A stretch of 64,000 nucleotides of DNA from Whitmania pigra. Its lineage: Eukaryota > Annelida > Clitellata > Hirudinida > Haemopidae. Of the stretch, positions 18,422 through 27,806 are shown one piece after another. A model generated the notes under the pieces. That model was not told where the DNA came from and searched no databases. It worked only from the letters and a program-made list of their open reading frames with translations. A program made the position numbers and the translations under genes. The stretch is taken from assembly GCA_021613335.1 (NCBI GenBank), contig JAJTWR010000431.1:2356001-2420000 (forward strand). Reading direction: 5' to 3'. Position 1 is the stretch's first letter. Every line of letters begins with the position of its first letter.

Positions 18422-18751
18422 CTGCGGTTAGTCCCTCTCATTCTGATAGTACTGACGAGCTGTGGCGGCGGGATGCTCCGCCGCTACGGCTCGGTGTATC
18501 CAGCAAACGAAAAAGACTGTGAGTTGTTAGAGTTGAAGGCTCGCCCAAGCCATCCCAACGCAATAGTTGGCACTTTCAGTGGGCATGTTAGCTCGATGCC
18601 CCCCGGCGGAATCCTAGAGCTCTTGCGCTCGGACGCCTGTGCAATCGGTGCCGACGCCCTCATCGTCGAGCGAAAACAAATCCTCAACGAGATGGACCAC
18701 TACTGGATTTCCGGCAAAGCCATCCGTTTTCTGGAACCCGGCGCGCAATAA
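18422..18751 (+). CDS. Small putative lipoprotein, start codon uncertain
   Basis: Read in frame, LRLVPLILIVLTSC is a hydrophobic signal with a lipobox (LTSC) followed by about 94 residues, including the segment ACAIGADALIVERKQ reminiscent of RcsF/YbjQ-like small lipoprotein folds. No ATG, GTG or TTG stands just upstream of the signal. The nearest conventional start, ATG at 18473, would remove the lipobox. The coordinates given assume a CTG start directly after the porin stop, so translational coupling or a non-standard start is possible. Function unknown. Confidence 0.5.
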   Translation: MRLVPLILIVLTSCGGGMLRRYGSVYPANEKDCELLELKARPSHPNAIVGTFSGHVSSMPPGGILELLRSDACAIGADALIVERKQILNEMDHYWISGKAIRFLEPGAQ

Positions 18752-19250
18752 CCCCCGCCCGCGCGGCTCCCTGCGGTGCCCCCTAGTGACCTCGCGCTCC
18801 AAGCCGACAGAAAGTCGCGCTTACGCCGTCAATACCCCGGACCGCTCTTGGACTATTACTCAAGCTTTCAACTCACAACCACGCTGCCAATCTGCCCAAC
18901 AGGGAACTCACCCTGAATCTTTACAGCAATCCCAATTTGGAACCCGTAATCTTGGGCTCGGCGACGAAAAATTGGGCAATTGAACGGAGTTTCATCGCTT
19001 TGCTATCTTGCTCCAATGGGGACTCATTTGAGCGCCCGTTTATCTCTCCTCATCGTTGACGCTCCGAACCCCGGGGTAGGGTCTCAGAGACCCAACGCGC
19101 TTGGCGGGTTGTATGTATCTCCCGAAAGTTTGTGCAAATCGGGTGCTATATTACCGGCAAATAAAATCTAAGCTTGTAAGTACACGGAGAGTCTAGTAGA
19201 ATGTTGCTGTTCGTAAGTTGCGGGGTAGATTTCTTAGCAAAGGGGACCCC
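18752..19250. other. Intergenic, nothing recognised
   Basis: About 500 bp separate the porin-linked lipoprotein from the secreted hydrolase-like gene. Only short, unconvincing frames occur and no repeat or hairpin stands out. The ribosome-binding site AAGGGGACC of the next gene lies at its right edge. Confidence 0.5.
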
Positions 19251-19916
19251 ATGAAAAGTCTCAAACTTGTTGTAGGCTTAACATTGCTTTCTGTGCAGGA
19301 AGCATATGCAGCTCACTCTAGCTGCATGACAACTGATCGGGACGGGTGGAAGCTCTCGAAAACTCAGGTGGCGTTGTACGACCGACTATTTAAGTATTTC
19401 TCTTGTCCAGTTGACGACAAAATTAGTGGTCTGCAGGCCGATAGAGTTGCGTGTAATTATTTTCTCGGCAAGGTATTGTCAGAAATCTACGGATTCAATG
19501 ATTTTTCGACCGGGCCGGGAACTTGGTTGCTAGCAAACCAGATCGTTTCATATGTTAGAACGCACAATTCTACTTGGACAAAGCTTGGGAATGCGAACAG
19601 CCAGTCAGTCCTAGACAAATCAGCAGAAATCGCTGCAAACGGGCAGGCTGTCATTGCGGTAGCTGAGGGGCAACCAGGTCACGTAGCATTGATACTCCCG
19701 GGTAAGCCAAAAGCCTCAGAAAAATGGGGGTTAAATGCACCCAATTCCGCATCATTCTCTCTCGACCATGTTGAAAATGCGTACGTCTTCTGCAGACTCT
19801 CATTCTCATTCAGCGATCCCACAAAAGTCGAAATATATTCGAGAACTCTAGCAAATCCAGATTGGTTCCTCTTCCTGCTCGAGAAGTTCAAACAAAAACC
19901 GAACCGCTCAGAATAA
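19251..19916 (+). CDS. Secreted protein with Cys/His pair, possible NlpC/P60- or CHAP-like hydrolase
   Basis: The ATG at 19251 follows AAGGGGACC and starts a Sec signal peptide (MKSLKLVVGLTLLSVQEAYA, cleavage near residue 20). In the 221-aa product the context DRVACNYFLGKVLSEIYGF (Cys68, near a helix start) and, 76 residues later, GQPGHVALILPG (His144 in a beta strand) copies the order and spacing of papain-fold amidases of the NlpC/P60, CHAP and Tae groups, which cleave peptidoglycan peptides. This is inference from pattern, not a family assignment. The gene is AT-richer than the backbone and stands alone. A disulfide could involve Cys25 and Cys52. Confidence 0.6.
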   Translation: MKSLKLVVGLTLLSVQEAYAAHSSCMTTDRDGWKLSKTQVALYDRLFKYFSCPVDDKISGLQADRVACNYFLGKVLSEIYGFNDFSTGPGTWLLANQIVSYVRTHNSTWTKLGNANSQSVLDKSAEIAANGQAVIAVAEGQPGHVALILPGKPKASEKWGLNAPNSASFSLDHVENAYVFCRLSFSFSDPTKVEIYSRTLANPDWFLFLLEKFKQKPNRSE

Positions 19917-20790
19917 TTCGCTATTGTATAATCCCAGAAATTACTGTGGCAGGAACAAGAAGATGTTGTTTATCCATTTACTGCTGAAGGTTTGATGTGT
20001 TAGTAATGTTTTTTTTGCGCGAAATGGTGGGGGCCAAAGTATGAAAGTGAGGCTGGCGCTCTTGTGCCTATTCCAGACTGCAAGCGATTGAACTGGGACT
20101 GAAATTTTTAATTTAAGACACAGCGAGAGGGAGATGTCCGTGTTCGAGCAAGAAAGCCTTCCGAAGATGCGATGTTTAATCGAGAGTAAAGAGGGCGCAA
20201 AATGGGATATCCGGGGCAGGAGTTCCGGAGATGCGACGCTCCCCGGTTTCGTACCGCATGGATTTGCCGCCAAGCTACACGTTAGGTAGTATACCGAATT
20301 TCATGACCGATCACGTCATGGAATTCGGACACTAGTGGTGCCATAGAAGGCAATGCCATCGACGTAAATCAAGGTGTCACTGCGAGCTCTATTCCCTCAG
20401 GTAATGGACCGCGTGCGGTCTGGGCGGCCGGTAGGAGTCAACTTCGCTCATAGAAACAATCGTTGATGCATGCTGAGTTTACATCGAGTTGGTAGATAAA
20501 AATGGATTTTTGGGCGCCTAAAATCAGAGGTTCTGCTCAACTGGTAAAGGCGCTACTGATGGCGGAAGAGTTAGGACACTTCTAGTTCATAATTGTTGAA
20601 AAGCCCATCGTCAAAGGGACATCTCGCGGATTCAAGTCCATTGATTTACGCTATCTGAGTAAACTTAACAACTTAAAGAATTGAAGTTTAATTAAAATCA
20701 CGGACTCCGGCCAGAGCATTGCCACCAGAAAAGTCGCAAGCCCAAATAAACTGCGATATGGATTTCCAAATCATGCTAACCTAAGTAATC
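19917..20790. other. 874-bp gene-free stretch with one palindrome
   Basis: No convincing gene is seen. A 14-bp inverted repeat with one mismatch (CCGAATTTCATGAC at 20294-20307 and GTCATGGAATTCGG at 20315-20328, 7-base loop) could be an operator or hairpin. A stretch at 20530-20640 has short tRNA-like words (CTCAACTGGTA, ATTCAAGTCC), but the spacing is wrong for a tRNA. Confidence 0.45.
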
Positions 20791-21804
20791 ATGCGCGAAA
20801 AATTTGAAGACTTTTTGGATTCAGTAAGGAGAATGTTTGGCATGCAAGTGCCTATTCGCGATCCTCATCAAGAGTACAATTTACAACGCAGGGAGTGCCT
20901 TGGACGGCTTGCTGAAATAAAGAACGAACTGTACACTACGATGCCAGCTCCGCCTGACAACATCGCTGCGAACAGTGTTGTCGCTTGGGAAGAATGGGGT
21001 GTGCTAGACGGAACTGGAAACCAAACGAATAATGTGCGCCCGGCAGAATCTTGGAAGTATATTGATGGTAAGTATCAAGATGTGTCAGCGGGAGAAAGGC
21101 CTTTTCAAGGCTTTGTGGTCTGTGAAGTACGCAATGACTGGAAGTGTGAGATTCAAACAGTGACCGGATTAAGAAGCCCGGATTCATTGCTCTCTTATTT
21201 TTCGAGCATTAAGGCGATGGCAGAGGCGAAATGTAAAGATTTCATTCTTCCAGAATCACGGAGTGGATTAGCCAATGAAGGAGAAGAGCAATATGCTGAG
21301 CTAATGAATAAATTGATGGACAATCTCGTACATATGGGTTTGCAAATTACTGATGCTCCCAAGGAAAACCTCTTTTTCTCTAGACGTCTTTGGGATGGTC
21401 GTCTATTTCTAGAGAACACAAATAGGGCGCATTACTTCGCTGCGGCTCAATACTTGGCGGCTAAGTTGCAACGCCCGATTGAGTTGTCTGGCACAATTAA
21501 AACTTATCGTATCAACCAGAAAATACTCTCCGCATTATGTTCAAATTATAATCTATTTGTTCTTTCTACTGAATCAAATATCCATGGACGATTTCATGAA
21601 GCGATGAGATGCTTTCGGGTACCGTACATCATTAAATATCCTCCTCCTCCCCTGAAGGGTACTAAGACTGTGGTGATGTTGCCCAATGAAGATTTTCGCG
21701 CAGTTGACGTGGCTTCATTCTTGCGTTCCGAAAAATTCACAGATCTAAGCGAGCATCTTAAAGAACTTTACGCAAGGCAATTGCAAGAGCGGGATTACTT
21801 ATGA
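20791..21804 (+). CDS. Hypothetical protein, 337 aa
   Basis: I do not recognise this protein. It lacks a signal peptide or membrane segments and is probably cytoplasmic. The N-terminus is amphipathic (REKFEDFLDSVRRMFGM). The middle contains FFSRRLWDGRLFLENTNRAH and HYFAAAQYLAAKLQRP, which look like a structured, conserved core. The C-terminus is charged and helical. It is a single gene in an AT-rich island with the IS4 element about 380 bp downstream. The AT-rich codon choice differs from the metabolic genes, consistent with horizontal acquisition. Confidence 0.6.
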   Translation: MREKFEDFLDSVRRMFGMQVPIRDPHQEYNLQRRECLGRLAEIKNELYTTMPAPPDNIAANSVVAWEEWGVLDGTGNQTNNVRPAESWKYIDGKYQDVSAGERPFQGFVVCEVRNDWKCEIQTVTGLRSPDSLLSYFSSIKAMAEAKCKDFILPESRSGLANEGEEQYAELMNKLMDNLVHMGLQITDAPKENLFFSRRLWDGRLFLENTNRAHYFAAAQYLAAKLQRPIELSGTIKTYRINQKILSALCSNYNLFVLSTESNIHGRFHEAMRCFRVPYIIKYPPPPLKGTKTVVMLPNEDFRAVDVASFLRSEKFTDLSEHLKELYARQLQERDYL

Positions 21805-22181
21805 CCTTATTCTGCTCCAGTCCTTGTTTGAACTTATCTGTCGCCTTTCCGTATAAACCGGAGGTGCAGCGGGAATCATCCCCACCTTCGCAACCCTTCA
21901 TGGTCGAACCATCCGGTCGACTTTGCTGATTATAATGCGGACAGAGTATCATGTGTGTGTACTTTGAGGATCGCCTGAGTTATCAACTCATTCCCAGTAA
22001 AGTGTCGGCAGCACGACTGAATGTTCGTTTGATAGCTTGCCAACTAAATGCTGCCATATGAGACTCAAATCGAGGTCAAGTTCCGAATGGTGTGTAATAT
22101 CACAAAGGGGAATCGCCTCGGTCATTTAGGCGCCTTGTGTGCGTGGTTGATCGAGAGAGACATGTCGAAGTACTGTGACCC
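21805..22181. other. Intergenic, nothing recognised
   Basis: About 380 bp between the 337-aa gene and the left end of the IS4 element. No open frame of note and no clear regulatory site. Confidence 0.45.
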
Positions 22182-23405
22182 CTGAGAGATCCCCTCATTG
22201 GTAGGGGTTGAAAGGAGGACAGGTAGGGAACATGCTCCCGGGTTGAGAAAACATCCCATAGGTCCGAAGCAGGTATAGAAATTCGTAGAGACGGTCGTCG
22301 GTGACTACATGCACGCCAAGCGAGTACTGTCGATGACTAATGCGACGTTGGGGGTCATCCATGGAGGATCACTTGCAGTGACGACCATAGGGCGCGCCCT
22401 CGCGAAGGTACAAAGCTTTGACCTTCTGCATGCGGTGAAACAAGTAGACCGGCTACTGTCCAATTCTGGATTGCAGGTGTGGGACTTATTCTCGACGTGG
22501 GTTCCGATGGTCATAGGCCAAAGGACAGATGCAACACTTACGCTTGAATGGACGGACTTCGACAAAGACGACCAAATGACTCTGTGCGTACAGTTGATTG
22601 CCAGCCATGGGAGAGCGACACCGCTTGTGTGGCTTCCGCTTAGGAAGAGCGAATTGGCCGGCAGCCGCAATGACATTGAGGACTCTCTGCTGCACCGGGA
22701 GGAGGAAGTGATGCCGTCAAACGTGAAATTGACCGTCTTGGTGGATAGGGGTTTCGGCGATACTACCCTCTATTCGTTGTTGCAGCGCGAACTTGGCTTT
22801 AAGTTTTTCGTGCGACTTCGGGGGAATATTTTCCTCGAATCCGAGGGCTTCAGCCTTGAGGCGAAGATTTGGTTCTCACCGAGCGGCCGCGCGAAGCGAT
22901 TTGTGGGGCCCAGAGTGACAAACGACAAGTACGAACTACCAACTTTCGTCGTCGTCCATGCGAAGGGGATGAGTGAGCCATGGTGTCTCGCGACAATCCT
23001 CGAAGCGCCCACTGCGGACATCATCAAATTGTTGCCTCGGCGATTCACGATTGAGAAGAGCTTCCGAGACACCAAGGATTGGCGTTTCGGCATGGGCTTT
23101 AGTGCAGCGCGTTTGGGGAAACCGCAAAGACGGGACCGTTTGCTGCTGCGGAGGGCGATGGCGGTTGCCTTATTAACGCTGCTGGGAGCGGCAGGCGAAG
23201 CAACTGGTCTCGACAAGACAATGAACGTCAACACAGCAAAGAAACGACAGCATTCTCTATTTTACCAAGGCGTCTACTTCTACGGCGCTCTCCCTTGGAT
23301 GGAACACCGATCTGAACCCCTCATGGGAGCATTCGGTCGGCTAGTACTTGAGCAGCCTTTCTTTTGTGCAGCCTCCGCTATATGAGGAGTGAGGGGAAAA
23401 TTCAG
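22182..23405 (+). mobile_element. IS4-family insertion sequence (about 1.22 kb)
   Basis: Imperfect terminal inverted repeats, CTGAGAGATCCCCTCA at 22182 and, inverted at 23390-23405, CTGAATTTTCCCCTCA (12 of 16 identical), bracket one transposase gene. No target duplication could be identified at these ends, so the exact boundaries may be a few bases off. Confidence 0.65.
22309..23385 (+). CDS. IS4-family DDE transposase
   Basis: The 358-aa product has the IS4 catalytic triad. The first Asp lies in LTLEWTDFDK, the second in VLVDRGFGDTTLY, and the Glu in FTIEKSFRDTKDWRFG, the Y-(2)-R-(3)-E-(6)-K-like signature region. The frame is uninterrupted and near the family's usual length, so the element could be functional. 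The first residues (MHAKRVLSM) may not be the true start, but no better one is visible. Confidence 0.85.
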   Translation: MHAKRVLSMTNATLGVIHGGSLAVTTIGRALAKVQSFDLLHAVKQVDRLLSNSGLQVWDLFSTWVPMVIGQRTDATLTLEWTDFDKDDQMTLCVQLIASHGRATPLVWLPLRKSELAGSRNDIEDSLLHREEEVMPSNVKLTVLVDRGFGDTTLYSLLQRELGFKFFVRLRGNIFLESEGFSLEAKIWFSPSGRAKRFVGPRVTNDKYELPTFVVVHAKGMSEPWCLATILEAPTADIIKLLPRRFTIEKSFRDTKDWRFGMGFSAARLGKPQRRDRLLLRRAMAVALLTLLGAAGEATGLDKTMNVNTAKKRQHSLFYQGVYFYGALPWMEHRSEPLMGAFGRLVLEQPFFCAASAI

Positions 23406-23535
23406 ACTTGGACGAAGACATGTAGTGCGCGAGTCCCACTTTGGTGATATGTATTAATATGGAACGTTGTTCTTCAAACTCTAGACAAATCCTATAGAAC
23501 AATCTGAATAAATACCAATCATTAGGAGAACCATC

Positions 23536-25197
23536 ATGAAGGGCTCATCGAATAAACTCACAGCTGTAGCGGCTGTATTGTGTTATGTGTTTTTTGCAAC
23601 TCAATTGGCTGGAGCTGAAGTTAAGAAATCGGAATCAGCAAAAGTTTCACAGGGCAGAATCATATCGTCATTAAGTGTTGGTGAAGAAATTCCAATAATC
23701 GGTCTAGGCTTCAATTCGATTGCTGAAGTGTTCGCAGAGCAATGTATATTTGGTAGCATTAGCAGCGATCAGACCGGTAGCGAATTTGTAAGCTCTTCCG
23801 GAGTAACAATGACACGAGAAGAGATAGAGCAGACTTTTGGGTTTTCTTCCTCAGCTCGCGCGAATATCAACGCATTTTCAGCTTCTGGGAGTGTCAAAAT
23901 CGCTCAACAGTTTTCAGAATCATCAACTTCCCTAGCATTCGCAACTTCTATTCGTCTTTTCAAGGGGACCCAGAGATTAGATTTCTCCAAGCAATATTCA
24001 GTAAGTGTTAAAGATCCGAAAGAACTAGAAAAACGTTGCGGAAACTACTACGTAGATTCTATTCAAAAGGGAGCCGATATGTATGTTACCCTGAAAATTC
24101 AGTTGGCTTCATCAGAGCAGAAGCAAAGACTTGTAACTGAACTACAGGCATCCTATGGAATGATTGGGTCTTTAGCGGCAGTTTTAGACAAAGCCAGTAA
24201 AGTAACGAATATCTCTGGCACTGTCCAAGTCAGAAGTGTACAGAGAGGCGGGGATGTTGCGAGAGCGGGCGATTTCCTTGGTAGCGGATCCTCAATAGAC
24301 TGTTCCTTTTCGAACCTTGTCGCCTGCAACACAATGCTCAAGGAAGCACTCAAATATGCTTCTACAGATTTTCCAAAAGGTGTTAATTTTGAAAATGCTG
24401 TTGTCCTGAGCTTCATCGTGAAGCCATATACATTTGTAAGGGGGAGTATGGAGCCAGCCGAAGTTACACCGCAAATCAGGAATGCTCGAAATACTTTAAC
24501 TAAATTAGTCACCGAGCAGCGAATTCTCAAGAATGCAATTAATGATATTATGTCAAGCGACGATTTGAAGGTTGACTATGTAAATGCTATGGATTGTGTT
24601 AGCCCACACTGGAATGACGAGAGACTGCCTTATCTAATTTATTCTGACTCAATATTAAACAAAAAGTTGAGCGTTATAAATGACAATATTGAGGCTTTAC
24701 GGAGTGCCGTTTCGAGCTGTTACGAGAATTTGGGTGTAAGGCCATCATCATCGGCTATCGATAATTGTTTAAATGATGCTTCGAGCATTACATCTAGAAG
24801 AGATGCGGGAATTATAATCTATTCCCCAGTAGACTTAAAGCCTGACAATACTCTGTGTGATGGTAGGCCGAGAGGAGAAGTTTGCAAAGGACCCGATTAT
24901 TCTGGTCGAGACAATCTTAATAATTGCGACCGAGACGAACAGTGTAAGTCAAAACTTTGTGCAGTCCCTTCACTCGGTGCATTTGATCGATTTCCCGTAA
25001 GTGTAAAACCAATGTGTGTTGGGCGTCGTGACAAAATGGCTTGTTCAGTGAATGAACAATGCTTGTCAGGCAGATGTTTTAATTGCAAGTGCTCAAAGCC
25101 TACTTGCTCGCCACGATGCGAAAATAGATCTCCATGCGAGAGTAATAATGACTGTGCAAGCGGTCGCTGTCGCTCCCTCGATTTTAAGTGTTTTTAG
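23536..25197 (+). CDS. Secreted MACPF-like protein with Cys-rich C-terminal tail (paralogue 1)
   Basis: TAGGAGAACC precedes the ATG. A Sec signal peptide ends near ATQLAGA. The 553-aa product is paralogous along most of its length to the protein at 29421. Residues 168-180 (CGNYY, six residues, GA) keep the position and spacing of the membrane-attack-complex/perforin (MACPF) signature Y-G-T-H-[FY]-x6-G-G, preceded by a Ser/Ala-rich strand region and followed by a VQRGGD segment. Known MACPF proteins oligomerise into pores or act in adhesion. The last 110 or so residues hold about 17 cysteines in repeats of the type C-x-x-x-x-x-C-x-S-G-x-C, like Dickkopf-type Cys-rich modules. The MACPF assignment is inference from motif spacing; the key aromatic/His residues are substituted, so a pore function is unproven. 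Confidence 0.6.
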   Translation: MKGSSNKLTAVAAVLCYVFFATQLAGAEVKKSESAKVSQGRIISSLSVGEEIPIIGLGFNSIAEVFAEQCIFGSISSDQTGSEFVSSSGVTMTREEIEQTFGFSSSARANINAFSASGSVKIAQQFSESSTSLAFATSIRLFKGTQRLDFSKQYSVSVKDPKELEKRCGNYYVDSIQKGADMYVTLKIQLASSEQKQRLVTELQASYGMIGSLAAVLDKASKVTNISGTVQVRSVQRGGDVARAGDFLGSGSSIDCSFSNLVACNTMLKEALKYASTDFPKGVNFENAVVLSFIVKPYTFVRGSMEPAEVTPQIRNARNTLTKLVTEQRILKNAINDIMSSDDLKVDYVNAMDCVSPHWNDERLPYLIYSDSILNKKLSVINDNIEALRSAVSSCYENLGVRPSSSAIDNCLNDASSITSRRDAGIIIYSPVDLKPDNTLCDGRPRGEVCKGPDYSGRDNLNNCDRDEQCKSKLCAVPSLGAFDRFPVSVKPMCVGRRDKMACSVNEQCLSGRCFNCKCSKPTCSPRCENRSPCESNNDCASGRCRSLDFKCF

Positions 25198-25465
25198 TCA
25201 AGCTTTTGCGAACTCTTTCGTGGGTTCTATTTTACGTAATATGAATTCTTATATATTTATTATCTTTAATCAAGTCAAAGCAAGCTCATTCACATCATTG
25301 CACGACTTTGTTTAGTCGTGATTGCAGTATGATGGTTTATCCACTTAACTGATCTTATTGAATAATATTTCCGGCCAGGTATAAGTATATAGCTTCTTAT
25401 CCCCAATATTTCTCTCATAGCAGATAGCGCTTGCTCGGATCGACGTGTTTTGATCGTGTAGGAGG
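25198..25465. other. AT-rich intergenic with a short perfect hairpin
   Basis: CACGACT (25301-25307) and AGTCGTG (25314-25320) form a 7-bp perfect stem about 100 bp after the MACPF-like gene. No T-run follows, so it is not a standard terminator. The rest is featureless AT-rich DNA. Confidence 0.4.
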
Positions 25466-25804
25466 ATGACAAGAGCTATCTCAAGACTTTTGAGGGAGCG
25501 GATAGTAGCTGAACAGGAGGAGGGATCGACGTGTATGGAACTTTCGAAGCGCGTTTCCAGTGGAGAAGCGACCATCCGTCAAGTGCTGCGGCGCTTACGA
25601 GAGACTGGAGATTTAGAGCCTTGCCACCATGCCGGCGGGTACCCAAATATCATTTCCAACATTGAATTACCCGCAGTAAAGGAACTTGAGGATCAGTACC
25701 CCGACGCCACTCTTGCTGAACTGACCGTACTGCTAACGGAGGAATTTGAACGTAGCGTCGAGACCGATCAGCGCCACCGGGATGACGAGCGTTCTCCGGT
25801 GTGA
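25466..25804 (+). pseudogene. IS630-family transposase, N-terminal fragment
   Basis: TAGGAGG precedes the ATG. The first 95 or so residues (RLLRERIVAEQEEG, RVSSGEATIRQVLRRLRETG, YPDATLAELTVLLTEEF) are the helix-turn-helix domain typical of IS630/Tc1-type transposases. At about 25762 the sequence switches to an IS66 right end (ACCGATCAGCG), so the catalytic domain is missing. The last residues of the open frame (ETDQRHRDDERSPV) are IS66-derived. Confidence 0.75.
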
Positions 25805-26443
25805 TTCAATGGTAGAGAGCAGCAGTTTTAGGCGAGGGTCTGCTTTAAGGCCGCCGGAGTCATCTCCCCGAGGGTGAGGTCGAAGACTTCGCGGTGGGTG
25901 CCGAGGCGCTCGAATGCCTAAGTGAAGTACGCTTGGACTGGTACTCCAAGGCTGCGACAAGTTGCGATGATGCCGAGCAGGACGCAGGCTCGATGAACTC
26001 CCTCGGTGCTCCCTGCGAAATGCATGTTGAGGCGGAGCTTCGCGACATTCTGGAATTCACGTTCGGTCGCGGAGTTGTCAATCGGGACGTTGGCGTTGTC
26101 GATAAAACGGAAGATTGCCTGCTTGTGCCGTTGGTAATATCCGACAGCAGCCATGAGTGGCTCGGATGGAAGAAACGTCGGAGCGACGGCATCGCACCAG
26201 CGCTCCAGTTGTTCTGCAAGTGGTCGTATGAATTGTCGGCGATGAGCTACGATGTCGTCGTTGAGAGGACCAAGTTCCTGCGCACGCGTTTCCTCTGCAT
26301 ACATATCAGCGACGAAGCTTCCCCCCTCAGCTGCTAGAATTGGTTGAGTTTCCTCAGCGTCGCGAAATTTCCTTCTCCCGTGCGCATTGCACCCAGCCGC
26401 GAGGATATGGCCCGTTTCGTAGGCCGCAATGAGACGGTGTACG
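25762..26443 (-). pseudogene. IS66 tnpC remnant (C-terminal half, nonsense mutation)
   Basis: On the minus strand this matches the C-terminal half of the IS66 TnpC proteins at 32-42 kb: MYAEETRAQE, FRFIDNANVPIDNSATEREF, FAGSTEGVHRACVLLGIIATCR. The codon for Trp in YLTWAFERL is a stop here (YFT-stop-AFERL). The fragment runs from the IS66 right terminal end at about 25762 to an abrupt junction at about 26443, where IS21 sequence begins. It is clearly diverged from the complete copies and so is older. Confidence 0.85.
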
Positions 26444-26699
26444 CAAAAAGAGCTCCACGGTGGTCGCAGTCGCCCGCGCCGTCAGCACGTCGCCTCGCAG
26501 CGCGTACGGCACCGAGTACAAGTGACCGAAGACGTCGACGTGGTAGTCGATGTTCGGCTTCACTCCCTCTTTCCAATACGCTACCTCGTAGCGAGTCGTC
26601 GGTAACGGCTTGAGCGCGGGTGGTGCGTCGAGCTCCATGAAGAGCTCTGCGCGGGAGCGCTTCAAGTGCTTCGTCACGCGCGCGTTGAACGCCGGTGTG
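26444..26699 (-). pseudogene. IS21-family IstA transposase fragment
   Basis: The minus strand reads KPNIDYHVDVFGHLYSVPYA, LRGDVLTARATATTVELF, preceded by MELDAPPALKPLPTTRYEVA. This is the well-conserved C-terminal region of IS21 IstA. It is bounded by the IS66 remnant on one side and by the terminal repeat of an IS3 element (26700) on the other. No IstB is present. Confidence 0.8.
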
Positions 26700-26726
26700 T
26701 GTCAAGATAGATGTCGCGTGTAGCGA

Positions 26727-27806
26727 CTAAGCCGCCAAATCAAACTCCCTTTCACGAAGCGTTTTTCCAAGACACACTGGGCCCTTTGCAGACCAGTCTC
26801 GGATGCCCTTACTCCAGCGCTCAGGATGGCGACGACGAGCGGCCTCGTATACGCGCCGACGCTGTTCCAGGACTTCGCCATCAAGCCCGTAGTGCCGCTC
26901 GTCGGGTGTTACAAATTGTATCGCGCTGTGGCGATGCTCTTTGTTGTACCAGGCTACGAAGTTATTCACCCACTGTCGAGCTGCCAGCAGTGAGCCAAAT
27001 GGGCCCTCCGGGATGCATGGGCGGTATTTCAGTGTCCGGAAGAGTGCCTCGGAGAAGGGGTTGGCGTCGGACATTCTGGGGCGGCTAAACGACGGGATGA
27101 CTCCGAGCGCTTGCAGCGTCGACAGGAGGGTGTTGCCCTTCATGGGCGCACCATTGTCGGAGTGTAGCTTGAGTCCTCCGGGGTTACCCGCCTCGGCGAC
27201 AATTCTTCGCATGAGTGCTGCTGCGAGCTCGGAGGACTCCTCCGCATGCACCTCCCAGCCGACAATGCGACGGCTATACACGTCGACCACCAAGTACAGG
27301 TAGTAGTACTCCCCCCGGACGAGGGTGCGCAGGTACGTTATGTCCCAAGAGTATACTTGGTTAGGGCCTGATGCTTCGAGGTTGGGCTTTGGCCGTGACA
27401 CTGGTGCGTTCGCCTTACCTCTGTGGGCGAGTTGCTTCTCGGTGCGCAGCACTCGGTAGAATGTTGATTCGCTTGCAACATACTGTCCTCGGTCTGCCAG
27501 TCGTGGGACAATTTGTTTGGGTGACAGTTCCCGAAACTCCTCGGAATTGGCTATTGCCAGCAGGCGTTCGCGCTCGCCCAGGGAGAAGCCATTGGCAGGC
27601 GTCTTGCGCGGCCCACATCGACGGTCCTCGGCCGTTTCAGGCCGCCTCCAGCGCTGCACCGTACGCACGGAGACGCCAAGGCGCTCGCATGCCGCTGCAA
27701 GCCTAGAGCCCTTGGACAGCGCCTCTTCAATTGCGGCCAGCGTCACTTCTCGCTCTCCCGGTCCGACTCTGCGTCCTCGCCGTTGCTCCGGTATTTCTCG
27801 TCCCAC
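26727..27806 (-). CDS. IS3-family transposase OrfB (integrase core)
   Basis: The frame is intact, 359 aa. DDE residues are in YSWDITYLRT, LKLHSDNGAPM and NPFSEALFRTLKYRPC. An N-terminal helix-turn-helix (ACERLGVSVRTVQRWRR) precedes the HTH_21-like segment. IS3 transposases are normally made as an OrfAB fusion by programmed frameshifting. The slippery heptamer AAAAAAC lies on the minus strand around 27815-27830, at the end of orfA. By my reading, orfB is not in the -1 frame of orfA at that site, so either an extra indel is present or OrfB is made separately. Confidence 0.88.
   Translation of the reverse strand: MGREIPEQRRGRRVGPGEREVTLAAIEEALSKGSRLAAACERLGVSVRTVQRWRRPETAEDRRCGPRKTPANGFSLGERERLLAIANSEEFRELSPKQIVPRLADRGQYVASESTFYRVLRTEKQLAHRGKANAPVSRPKPNLEASGPNQVYSWDITYLRTLVRGEYYYLYLVVDVYSRRIVGWEVHAEESSELAAALMRRIVAEAGNPGGLKLHSDNGAPMKGNTLLSTLQALGVIPSFSRPRMSDANPFSEALFRTLKYRPCIPEGPFGSLLAARQWVNNFVAWYNKEHRHSAIQFVTPDERHYGLDGEVLEQRRRVYEAARRRHPERWSKGIRDWSAKGPVCLGKTLREREFDLAA

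Noticed and set aside
19941..20273. 110-residue minus-strand frame
   Set aside because: No start signal, no domain pattern, and it lies in an otherwise gene-free stretch.
20521..20660. Possible tRNA or tmRNA
   Set aside because: D-loop-like and T-loop-like words are about 85 bases apart, and no acceptor stem or anticodon arm could be formed.
25301..25320. Terminator after the first MACPF-like gene
   Set aside because: The 7-bp stem has no T-run on either strand, so it is recorded only as a hairpin.
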